64,000 nucleotides of DNA from CAYZJB01 sp964602985 (GTDB lineage Bacteria > CLD3 > SB21). Positions 52,351-60,111 of this stretch are shown here, piece by piece. The notes below the pieces were generated by a model. It saw nothing but the letters and a program-made list of their open reading frames with translations. It searched no databases and was not told the DNA's origin. The stretch spans positions 62,001 through 126,000 of the forward strand of contig CAZRTJ010000006.1 of NCBI GenBank assembly GCA_964602985.1, read 5' to 3'. Positions within the stretch are counted from its first letter, which is position 1; every line of letters begins with the position of its first letter. A program made the translations under genes and the position numbers.

Positions 52351-55241
52351 AGCGCGTGTGGGTGTGGACGTGGCTGATGCCGGCGGCGTTGTGGTCGCAG
52401 GAGGGGATCCGTACGTACGATGCGGCGATCCGCGTGCAATCCGACGGATCGCTCGAAATCACCGAGACGCTCGTCGTCCAGGTCGAGGGCAACAAAATCC
52501 GCCGTGGAATTTTCAAGGACCTGGACCGTCTGGATGAGTTTGCCGTCCTCTCCGTCACGCGGAACGGCGCAGCCGAACCGTACACGGTCGAGGACGTCGA
52601 GGATTTCCGCCGCATCCGCATCGGTGACTCCGAGAAGCTTCTTTCGATCGGCGAGCATACCTACACCGTCCAGTACCGCTGTCACCACGTACTGCGGTTC
52701 TTTAATCGCCATGACGAGTTGTATTGGAATGTGACGGGCAACGGGTGGTCCTTTCCGATCGATCGGGCCACGGCCATGGTCGTACTGCCGCAACGCGTCG
52801 TGAGCGGCTTGCAAGTGAAAGCGTACACCGGTCCGAAAGGATATGCCGGTACCGATTTCAGATCCTCTGCTTCCGGCAATCGGGTGTTTGTTGAGACGAC
52901 ACGGCAATTGTTGAGCGGGGACGGCCTGACGATCGTCGTCGGATGGCCGCCGGGTCCGGTGCAGCGCATCGAGGAGAAAATTTTCGATCTGAACGTGGAC
53001 ATGCGGCTGGACAGCGTCGGGCGTCTCACGGTGTGGGAGGAACTTACGGTGCAGGCCCTTGGGGTGCGATTGGACAGCGTGTTGCTGCATCCGGTGTGGC
53101 ATCCGGACATCGTCCCGCAGACCGCTTCGGTGGACGGTCGAGAGGTGGCGATGGCCCGGGTCCAGGTGGATGGCGACGACGTGATCGAGATACGTGATAC
53201 GGCTGTGTTCCGGCCCGGACTCCGGCACGTGCGACTCGAGTATGGATTGAACAACGCCGTGGCCTTCGGGTTGGATACGGATACGTTTACCGTACGAATG
53301 CTGGGCAAGTGGAATATGGAAATCGATCGGGTGCGGGTGCGTCTACGCGTGCCGGATGGGATCGACATCCGTACGTCGATCCTCGACGCGCTCACGCTGA
53401 TCGAAGAAGACGGGCGGAATCCGCGCGTGGTGTTTGAAGGAGAGAAGAATGTGTTGACGGTGAAGTCCGAAGAATATCTCACGCTGCGCGAGGATATTCA
53501 ATTTCGTTTTTCCTGGCCGATGGGGTCGATCCAGAACGGTCAGTCCGGATGGCGCTCCTTGCGGCAGACGTTGCGGTTATCTCCCGGCGGGACTCTGTCG
53601 GTGCGGCAGGAGATCGGTGTGGTCGAAGAGTCATATGATGAGAAACACTGGAATCTGACCGTGTACAAGACACCGGTGGAGCGATGGAACGATCCAAAGG
53701 CATGGTACTCCTCCACACCGACCCGAAATATTTCACTCCGTAATCTGTCTGTTCTGGTGGATGGAGAGCCTGCCAAGACCACAACAGATGCCTGGTCTTC
53801 CGCCGTGCAAATGAGCATCCCACTCACTGATACGAAGCGCGGGGCGCATCGGATGGACTGGTCGTACGAGATCAGCCGGCAGGTGTGGGAGTCGGACACA
53901 GCGCAATCGGTTTTCTGGCTGGCGGCGACGAAGGAAGAATTGGGCCACATGGATTCGCTGACGATCGAGTTTGGTTCGGACGTGCCAGCGAAAAACGTTT
54001 TTCTCGGTACGCGGTTCGTAGACGGGACCCTCGCGCTCACGCCGATTGCATCAGAAGACGGAGTCACCTCCTATACCTTGCGCAATCTGTATCGCCTGTC
54101 GGGTTTGGACGAAGTGTGGCTCCGCGCCGATTTTCCTCCGGGGTCGATCGACATGGGTTCCCCGATTCTCAACACGATACTGGATCATCGACTTCACCTG
54201 TGGTGGGCTCCCATCCTCGCGTCGATCCTGATTTTTCTTGTTTTCTGGGTTTTTGTCGGGCGGGATCCGCAGATCGGAACGATCGTTCCCTCGTATCAGC
54301 CTCCGCGAGGGATGAGTCCTGCCGCTATGCGATACCTCCAACGGCCGCATCGCGATCCGTTATTGATGGCGCTTGCGCTGGTGCACGCGGCCGTTCGCGG
54401 AAAAATCAAAATCAAAGAATCGGCTCCCGACCGATACGATATCACCGTTCTCTCGGGGCTGGGGGATGAATATGACGACGAACATTTGAAGGCTGTCCTG
54501 TCCAAGGCGGGAACGGTCCTTCGTCTGGACGGCAAAGCGAACGCGTCCCTGGCCGCGGTCCGTCGGCAAATCGAACAGGCGATCGTGGATGCGTATGGAA
54601 AGGAATTCAAGAGCAATATCGGATGGTGGTTGCTCGGCGTCTTGATGAGTGGGGTACTCATGGTCGCGGCGCTTATGTTTACTGAATTGCAGACCCTGTC
54701 GGAGAGTTATCTGATGGGCAACTTCGTTCTGTACGGCGCCATCATGGTCGTGGTGTATGGCGTTTTCCTACGGTTGTTGGCAAGACCTTCGGAAGTGGCA
54801 ACGACCTTGCGGCGAGAGATCGAGGGGTTCAAGATGTTTTTGTCGGTGACCGACAAGGACCGGTATGAATGGATGGGGACCCTGCGCCTGGACGAGGCTT
54901 TGTTTGAGCGGTATTTGCCCTACGCGATGGCGCTGGGGATCGAAGACAACTGGGCGGAAAAATTCCGTTCGATCATCCGGTTTGAAGAGTACAAGCCCGC
55001 ATGGTTTGACGGAGACTCGCGGCGGTTTGCGGGAGCGGGTCTGCATGCGCTGACGCGCAGCATGCGTTCGTCCGTCGTTCAGACGGCCAAGGAGCCACCA
55101 CCACCGCCCTCCTCATCGGGCGGATCGGGATACAGCGGCAGTTCCCGCAGTTACAGTTCATACTCCAGCAGCCGATCGTCCGGATTCTCTCGCGGGAGTT
55201 CGGGAGGCGGATCGGGAAGCCGTGGCGGCGGCGGTTGGTGA
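52347..55241 (+). CDS. DUF2207-type membrane protein with three tandem extracytoplasmic modules
   Basis: A 964-residue protein, well above the usual 550-650 residues of DUF2207 proteins. The N-terminus is a signal (VWTWLMPAALWS). Three similar beta modules begin near residues 20 (TYDAAIRVQSDGSLEITETL), 210 (FDLNVDMRLDSVGRLTVWEE) and 402 (LRQTLRLSPGGTLSVRQEIG). Membrane helices follow near 610-635 and in two later segments near 755-810. The tail is Ser/Gly-rich. The start is GTG, overlapping lemA. Standard members have one module, so two extra copies are inferred. Function unknown. Confidence 0.85.
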   Translation: MKRVWVWTWLMPAALWSQEGIRTYDAAIRVQSDGSLEITETLVVQVEGNKIRRGIFKDLDRLDEFAVLSVTRNGAAEPYTVEDVEDFRRIRIGDSEKLLSIGEHTYTVQYRCHHVLRFFNRHDELYWNVTGNGWSFPIDRATAMVVLPQRVVSGLQVKAYTGPKGYAGTDFRSSASGNRVFVETTRQLLSGDGLTIVVGWPPGPVQRIEEKIFDLNVDMRLDSVGRLTVWEELTVQALGVRLDSVLLHPVWHPDIVPQTASVDGREVAMARVQVDGDDVIEIRDTAVFRPGLRHVRLEYGLNNAVAFGLDTDTFTVRMLGKWNMEIDRVRVRLRVPDGIDIRTSILDALTLIEEDGRNPRVVFEGEKNVLTVKSEEYLTLREDIQFRFSWPMGSIQNGQSGWRSLRQTLRLSPGGTLSVRQEIGVVEESYDEKHWNLTVYKTPVERWNDPKAWYSSTPTRNISLRNLSVLVDGEPAKTTTDAWSSAVQMSIPLTDTKRGAHRMDWSYEISRQVWESDTAQSVFWLAATKEELGHMDSLTIEFGSDVPAKNVFLGTRFVDGTLALTPIASEDGVTSYTLRNLYRLSGLDEVWLRADFPPGSIDMGSPILNTILDHRLHLWWAPILASILIFLVFWVFVGRDPQIGTIVPSYQPPRGMSPAAMRYLQRPHRDPLLMALALVHAAVRGKIKIKESAPDRYDITVLSGLGDEYDDEHLKAVLSKAGTVLRLDGKANASLAAVRRQIEQAIVDAYGKEFKSNIGWWLLGVLMSGVLMVAALMFTELQTLSESYLMGNFVLYGAIMVVVYGVFLRLLARPSEVATTLRREIEGFKMFLSVTDKDRYEWMGTLRLDEALFERYLPYAMALGIEDNWAEKFRSIIRFEEYKPAWFDGDSRRFAGAGLHALTRSMRSSVVQTAKEPPPPPSSSGGSGYSGSSRSYSSYSSSRSSGFSRGSSGGGSGSRGGGGW

Positions 55242-55293
55242 GGCGATGTCGGATGACCTGGTTCTCCTGCTGAACATCTTCAGCCTGCGCCGA

Positions 55294-55336
55294 GTCATTC
55301 CTATCATGCAACCCGCTTCGGGTCACGCAGAATGAC
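55294..55336. repeat. Intergenic hairpin GTCATTC/GAATGAC
   Basis: GTCATTC (55294-55300) and GAATGAC (55330-55336) frame an inner hairpin ACCCG-CTT-CGGGT (55311-55323). No T run follows, so it is not a clear terminator. It lies between the DUF2207 and ettA genes and may be a dispersed palindromic element. Confidence 0.5.
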
Positions 55337-55457
55337 CGGGCTGTGAAATTTGTTCGGGTGGGCGGTGATCGCCAGGGAACCGCCAGACGCAGTCGCGGAA
55401 ATTCAGTTTTTCTTAGCCGAATTTTTCTATATTGCCCGCCACAGCGAAGGAGCGTAC

Positions 55458-57134
55458 ATGGCGGACAACAATAAGATCATTTTTTCCATGGTCGGCGTGG
55501 GGAAGATCCACAAGCCCAACCGACAGGTTCTCAAAGACATTTATTTGTCGTTTTTCTACGGGGCGAAGATCGGTGTGCTCGGACTCAATGGAGCCGGTAA
55601 GAGCACGTTGCTGCGGATCGTCGCCGGAGTCGATCAGGACTATGTCGGCAAAATCACCGCCGACAAGGGCATTACGTTTGGATACCTGCCGCAGGAGCCG
55701 GAATTGGACCCTGCGAAAACGGTCAGGGAAATTGTCGAGGAGGCCGTCCACGATACCGTGCGTTTGCTGCGTGAATTTGAGAAAGTCTCGGAGCAAATGG
55801 CTGACCCGAACGCGGATTTCGATTCGCTCCTCGAAAAGCAGGGGAAACTGCAGGAGGAGATCGAACACAAGAATGCGTGGGATCTGGACAGCCGCCTGGA
55901 GATGGCCATGGATGCTCTGCGTTGCCCCGAGCCTGATACGCCCGTCCGCGTTCTCTCCGGGGGCGAACGTCGCCGGGTCGCGCTGTGCCGACTGCTCTTG
56001 CAGGAACCGGACGTCCTTCTGCTGGACGAACCGACCAACCATCTCGATGCGGAATCGGTCGGCTGGCTGGAGCAGCATCTTGCGCAATACAAGGGCACGG
56101 TCATCGCGGTCACGCACGACCGATATTTTCTCGATAACGTCGCCGGATGGATTCTGGAGCTGGACCGCGGGGAGGGAATTCCGTTCGAAGGAAATTATTC
56201 ATCCTGGCTCGAACAGAAACGAAAACGGCTCGCCGTCGAGGAGAAGCAGGAATCGAAACGGCAAAAAGCGCTCGCCGAGGAGCTCGAGTGGGTGCGCATG
56301 AATCCGAAAGGCCGTCACGCCAAGAGCAAAGCCCGCATCGCCGCGTACGAGAAACTGCTTGCCGAAGAAAACGAGAAGCGCAACGAAGAGATGGAGATCT
56401 TCGTTCCTCCGGGCCCCCGCTTGGGCAATCTCGTCGTCGAAGCAACGGGACTCGCGAAAGGATACGACAACCGCCTGCTGTATGAAAATTTGAATTTCTC
56501 CCTCCCGCCCGGCGGGATCATTGGCGTAATCGGTCCCAACGGTGCGGGGAAGACGACACTTTTCCGTATGATCACAGGACAAGAAAAACCCGACCAGGGC
56601 TCGATCAAGATCGGGGAGACAGTCAAACTGGGATACATCGATCAGAATCGACCGCTCGACCCGGCGAAATCGATCTGGGAGGAAATTTCTGGCGGAGAAG
56701 AAACGCTGATGCTGGGACATCGGGAGGTCAATTCCCGTGCGTACGTGGCGCGATTCAATTTCAGCGGAACCGATCAGCAGAAAAAAGTCACTCAGCTGTC
56801 CGGAGGCGAGCGCAATCGCGTCCATCTGGCCAAAATGCTGAAAGAAGGCGCCAATGTTCTGCTTCTGGACGAGCCTACCAACGATCTCGATGTGAACACG
56901 TTGCGTGCGCTGGAAGAAGCCCTGCAGGCGTTTGCGGGCTGTGCCGTGATCATTTCCCACGATCGCTGGTTCCTGGATCGTGTCGCCACGCACATTCTTG
57001 CCTTTGAGGGAGACAGTCAGGTGCAGTGGTTTGACGGTAATTACAGTCAGTACATCGAAAACTATCGGCAACGCATGGGCATCGACGCCGAGCGTCCGCA
57101 TCGGATCAAATACCGGAAACTCGTCCGTGAATGA
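55458..57134 (+). CDS. ettA: Energy-dependent translational throttle protein EttA (ABC-F)
   Basis: A 558-residue ABC-F protein with two ATP-binding cassettes: Walker A LGLNGAGKSTL and GPNGAGKTTL, signatures LSGGERRRVALCRLL and LSGGERNRVHLAKML, Walker B LLLDEPTNHLDAESV and LLLDEPTNDLD. The arm and linker region between the cassettes has the GRHAKSKARIAAYEKL and EIFVPPGPRLGN segments typical of EttA. EttA binds the ribosomal E site and tunes initiation by ADP/ATP ratio. ATG 55458 follows GAAGGAG. The stop overlaps the next gene. Confidence 0.96.
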   Translation: MADNNKIIFSMVGVGKIHKPNRQVLKDIYLSFFYGAKIGVLGLNGAGKSTLLRIVAGVDQDYVGKITADKGITFGYLPQEPELDPAKTVREIVEEAVHDTVRLLREFEKVSEQMADPNADFDSLLEKQGKLQEEIEHKNAWDLDSRLEMAMDALRCPEPDTPVRVLSGGERRRVALCRLLLQEPDVLLLDEPTNHLDAESVGWLEQHLAQYKGTVIAVTHDRYFLDNVAGWILELDRGEGIPFEGNYSSWLEQKRKRLAVEEKQESKRQKALAEELEWVRMNPKGRHAKSKARIAAYEKLLAEENEKRNEEMEIFVPPGPRLGNLVVEATGLAKGYDNRLLYENLNFSLPPGGIIGVIGPNGAGKTTLFRMITGQEKPDQGSIKIGETVKLGYIDQNRPLDPAKSIWEEISGGEETLMLGHREVNSRAYVARFNFSGTDQQKKVTQLSGGERNRVHLAKMLKEGANVLLLDEPTNDLDVNTLRALEEALQAFAGCAVIISHDRWFLDRVATHILAFEGDSQVQWFDGNYSQYIENYRQRMGIDAERPHRIKYRKLVRE

Positions 57135-57540
57135 GCGCGCGTTCCTCGGGTTGGTGTTGCTCAGCGCCGCCGCGTACGGTCAACGGCTGTCCTTCGAACA
57201 ACAACTGCCGATCGCGAGGGGCGCATTCTTCCCGCAGGTGGTTCGTCATGCCGAGGAACTGGACGCGGGTGTGTATCGAGACACTTCTGAAGGCTCCTGG
57301 AAACTCCTGATCGTGAATCACTTTGCCGATTCATTTACGGAGAGCGTGTACACGTGGAACGACAGCGTGCGCGCCTTCTGCTATGGCGGCGAAACATCGC
57401 TCGTCGAACTGGTGGGCCCGATTCGTCCAGACTGTTCCTCCATCGTGTACTTTCAACGCAAGCATATGTCCGACGGCCGCCTTCGCGACCGGATGATCTT
57501 CCGCGATGCGCGAGGCGAGACGATCTATGAGCGCCGATAG
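57127..57540 (+). CDS. Small exported protein of unknown function
   Basis: A 137-residue protein that starts at GTG 57127 inside the end of ettA (8 bp overlap). The N-terminus is hydrophobic (FLGLVLLSAAAYGQ), a likely signal peptide. The body is beta-rich, with SWKLLIVNHFADSFTESVYT and IVYFQRKHMSDGRLRDRMIF. No family was recognised. It overlaps the GDPD gene by 14 bp, so three genes share translation coupling. The start codon is uncertain. Confidence 0.55.
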   Translation: MNERAFLGLVLLSAAAYGQRLSFEQQLPIARGAFFPQVVRHAEELDAGVYRDTSEGSWKLLIVNHFADSFTESVYTWNDSVRAFCYGGETSLVELVGPIRPDCSSIVYFQRKHMSDGRLRDRMIFRDARGETIYERR

Positions 57541-58228
57541 AATCACGATCATCGGACACCGCGGGAGCGGGGCGGGAACGCATCCCATCGGCGGAAGGGA
57601 GAATTCGTTGCGTTCGGCTCGTCACGCGTTTGACTCCGGTGCGGACGAGATCGAGGTGGATCTGGCCATCACGTCCGACGACCGGATTGTCCTGTATCAC
57701 GATCCGGTACTCTCGCAATCGCGCCGGGCAGTCGAGCACGTCCCGTTTGCAGACGTTTGCGCCGAGGAAACGGAAATGGCAACTCTCGAAGACCTTCGGT
57801 CGGCATTTCCGACCCGATCTTTGATCGTCGAACTGAAATCGTACACGCCCTATCGCCGCATTGTCGACGCCCTGATGCAAACGGATGTATCGAACGTCCG
57901 GTTCATCTCCTTTTCGCGGGCGGCCCTGGAGTATGTGCGCAGTCGTCATCCGTCAGTGTATTGCAATTTCATCGCGACCTGCGTCGATGAGCGGTTTGAG
58001 CCCCTGGTGAGGCGAGCGCATCTGGATTGGGCGGCGGAGTGGAAAATTCAGGAAATCTCAGGCCATTGGTGGTTGTTCACCACGACGATGATCCGTCGGG
58101 CGCGCGAACAGTTTGTCGTTGGATTGGGCATGATCGATACACCGTCGCGATTGCAAAAATGCAGGCGTCACGGGGTCACCCGCGTGTACACCAACCGCGT
58201 GCGGGAGGTTGTGTCGTGGATGCGGTGA
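57527..58228 (+). CDS. Glycerophosphodiester phosphodiesterase
   Basis: A 233-residue GDPD TIM barrel that hydrolyses glycerophosphodiesters to glycerol-3-phosphate and alcohols. The HRGSG start with ENSLRSARHAFDSGADEIEVDL (Glu and the Asp-Leu metal pair), LYHDP, and LIVELKSY are in family order. The C-terminal part is short and the last strands carry VGLGMIDTPSRLQ and RVYTNRVREVVSW. No signal peptide, so a cytosolic role is likely. It starts inside the preceding small exported-protein gene (14 bp overlap). Confidence 0.88.
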   Translation: MSADRITIIGHRGSGAGTHPIGGRENSLRSARHAFDSGADEIEVDLAITSDDRIVLYHDPVLSQSRRAVEHVPFADVCAEETEMATLEDLRSAFPTRSLIVELKSYTPYRRIVDALMQTDVSNVRFISFSRAALEYVRSRHPSVYCNFIATCVDERFEPLVRRAHLDWAAEWKIQEISGHWWLFTTTMIRRAREQFVVGLGMIDTPSRLQKCRRHGVTRVYTNRVREVVSWMR

Positions 58229-58269
58229 GAGGGCAGAATGGCGAAGTGTCCGGAGATGACAAAGAGCTC

Positions 58270-58866
58270 ATGCACCGGTCACTCCTTGCGTTCTTGTCGA
58301 AATACATTGAACTCACAGAGGACGAGAAAGACGCAATCATGTCATTGAATGCGTTTCGAACCGTCAAGAAAGGAACGGTCCTTCTCAAGGAAGGTCAACG
58401 CGCACGAGAGAGCTACTTTGTCTTGCAAGGATGCCTCCGAGTGTTTTACGTGGTTGACGGAGAAGAAAAAACAACTGCCTTCTACACGGAAATGGAAAGT
58501 CTCACGCCAAAGGGTGTCGCCAGCCAGGATCTCTCCGAGTATTTCATTTCCTGTGTGGAGGATTCCGTCATCGCCATCTCCACGCCCGAGATGGAAACTG
58601 AAATGTTCAGGAAATTCCACCGATTTGAAACGCTTTGCCGTGTGCTTTCGGAAGATCTCCTCGCCAGAAGTCAACAGAGCTTGGATGAATTCAAAACTTC
58701 CTCTCCCGAGCAGCGCTACGTGAATTTGCGTGAAAAGAGGCCAGACTTGATCCAGCGTGTACCGCAGTATCAATTGGCGAGTTATTTGGGGATTACTCCG
58801 CAGTCGTTGAGCCGCTTGCGCGCCAGGCTGAAGGAAAAAGAGCGAACTTTTTCTTACCGTAAGTGA
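58270..58866 (+). CDS. Crp/Fnr family transcriptional regulator
   Basis: A 198-residue protein with a cyclic-nucleotide-binding-like beta roll (LLKEGQRARESYFVLQGCLRVFY) and a C-terminal helix-turn-helix (YQLASYLGITPQSLSRLRARL). No Fnr-type N-terminal iron-sulfur cysteines are seen. The effector is unknown. ATG 58270 is preferred because it opens the family-typical start; GTG 58246 and 58216 are alternatives. It is 63 bp before an outer-membrane-type protein gene on the same strand, a frequent pairing. Confidence 0.85.
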   Translation: MHRSLLAFLSKYIELTEDEKDAIMSLNAFRTVKKGTVLLKEGQRARESYFVLQGCLRVFYVVDGEEKTTAFYTEMESLTPKGVASQDLSEYFISCVEDSVIAISTPEMETEMFRKFHRFETLCRVLSEDLLARSQQSLDEFKTSSPEQRYVNLREKRPDLIQRVPQYQLASYLGITPQSLSRLRARLKEKERTFSYRK

Positions 58867-58929
58867 ATGACTTTTCGCTTCCTTGCCGGTTACCATGGCA
58901 GGGCCATGCACATCGCATGAAGGAAGGAT

Positions 58930-59550
58930 ATGAAGAGGAACTGTCTCACGCTTCTCGTTGTTTTGATGCTGATCCGTTTCGTCCCGATCCAGGCGCAAGA
59001 CGCCCGCCAGGACAGTCTGGATCGGAGAAGAATCGTTGGCAGCACCTTGTTTGTGTTGGGTAATTTGGGTTCGAAGAACAGACCTGACTTTGCGCAGGTC
59101 AACCTGGGGTATCGCGTCACAAGCAAGGACGCAGTTTCTCTGGAACTGAAGACGTGGAAATACGCCTGGCCGCTGGGCATCCCCTATGGGAAATCATTTG
59201 AAGCTCCGGAAGAAAAATTTCCGGGATACATTCGAGAATACGGATTTGCCCTCGTGTATCAGCGATTTTGGTGGAAGGGCTTTTATACGGGTGTTCACGT
59301 GATGAATGCCTGGCAGGTTTTTGTTGATGATCGCGGAAAGAAAATAGACAATGGCTTCCAGATTTTTACTACATACAGGATGGGGGTTCACTTCGCGTTT
59401 CGCAAAGACAGAATTTTTATTGAACCGTCTATTGCAGTTACGCATCGTCCGTATCATACTCCCATGCCGGAGTCCTTTAAACGATTGGATGAGAAATGGT
59501 CGAAGTTCTTTTTCGGAGAGCCGGGTCTTCATTTTGGGTTCCATTTTTGA
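58930..59550 (+). CDS. Outer-membrane-type protein of unknown function
   Basis: A 206-residue exported protein with a signal peptide (LLVVLMLIRFVPIQA) and beta-rich sequence. Characteristic pieces are FVLGNLGSKNRPDFAQVNLG, then SLELKTWKYAWPLGIPYG, KFPGYIREYGFALVYQRF and a C-terminal HFGFHF. The segment resembles a conserved family common in Bacteroidota that often has a Crp/Fnr-type neighbour. It has no assigned function. Confidence 0.75.
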   Translation: MKRNCLTLLVVLMLIRFVPIQAQDARQDSLDRRRIVGSTLFVLGNLGSKNRPDFAQVNLGYRVTSKDAVSLELKTWKYAWPLGIPYGKSFEAPEEKFPGYIREYGFALVYQRFWWKGFYTGVHVMNAWQVFVDDRGKKIDNGFQIFTTYRMGVHFAFRKDRIFIEPSIAVTHRPYHTPMPESFKRLDEKWSKFFFGEPGLHFGFHF

Positions 59551-59580
59551 ATTTCATGACAAATGATCTTGGGTGCGACG

Positions 59581-60111
59581 ATGAATGATCTTCCGTTGCG
59601 ACGGGCGTGGCAGGCCATCGAAGATCAGCGATGCAGGATCATGGAGGCCCTCCGCCCTCTTCCGGTCGGGCAGTTGCGCAAGCGGCCTACGGCAGACGCC
59701 TGGCATGTGGCGGACGTACTCCAGCATCTGCAACTGGCCGAAAACGGTATCCTCCGTCATGCGATCCACAAACAACGTGCGCGCGCCTCTGCTGTAACCT
59801 GGCGCGCAAGGATCCTCTACCGGATCATGCAAGCTCATTTTGCCCTTCCGATGTTCAAAACGAAGGCGCCTCCGAAAGCCGTGCCAGCCGAAGACACACG
59901 AACATTGATTCAGATCGAATCAGACTGGGAGCAAGGAAGAAAAGATTGGCTGGAGTTTTTGTCCGATCTGACTCGCGAAGAATTGCGCAGAGGGATTTTC
60001 TACCATCCGATCACCGGCCCCCTCACGCCATTGGCGACGGTGCGGTGGATCGCGATGCACATCCATCATCACGAAAAACAGATTCAGCGGATTCTGCGGG
60101 TTATTTGTTAA
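59581..60111 (+). CDS. DinB-like four-helix-bundle protein
   Basis: A 176-residue protein of the DinB/YfiT-like metalloenzyme superfamily. Expected pieces are ADAWHVADVLQHLQLAENGI (His at the first metal helix) and a C-terminal MHIHHHEKQIQRIL that carries the other metal-binding histidines. Members are linked to bacillithiol or maleylpyruvate-type thiol transferases, but the thiol and substrate are unknown. An in-frame ATG 59563 is an alternative start. Its end overlaps the convergent PAS gene by 11 bp. Confidence 0.8.
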   Translation: MNDLPLRRAWQAIEDQRCRIMEALRPLPVGQLRKRPTADAWHVADVLQHLQLAENGILRHAIHKQRARASAVTWRARILYRIMQAHFALPMFKTKAPPKAVPAEDTRTLIQIESDWEQGRKDWLEFLSDLTREELRRGIFYHPITGPLTPLATVRWIAMHIHHHEKQIQRILRVIC

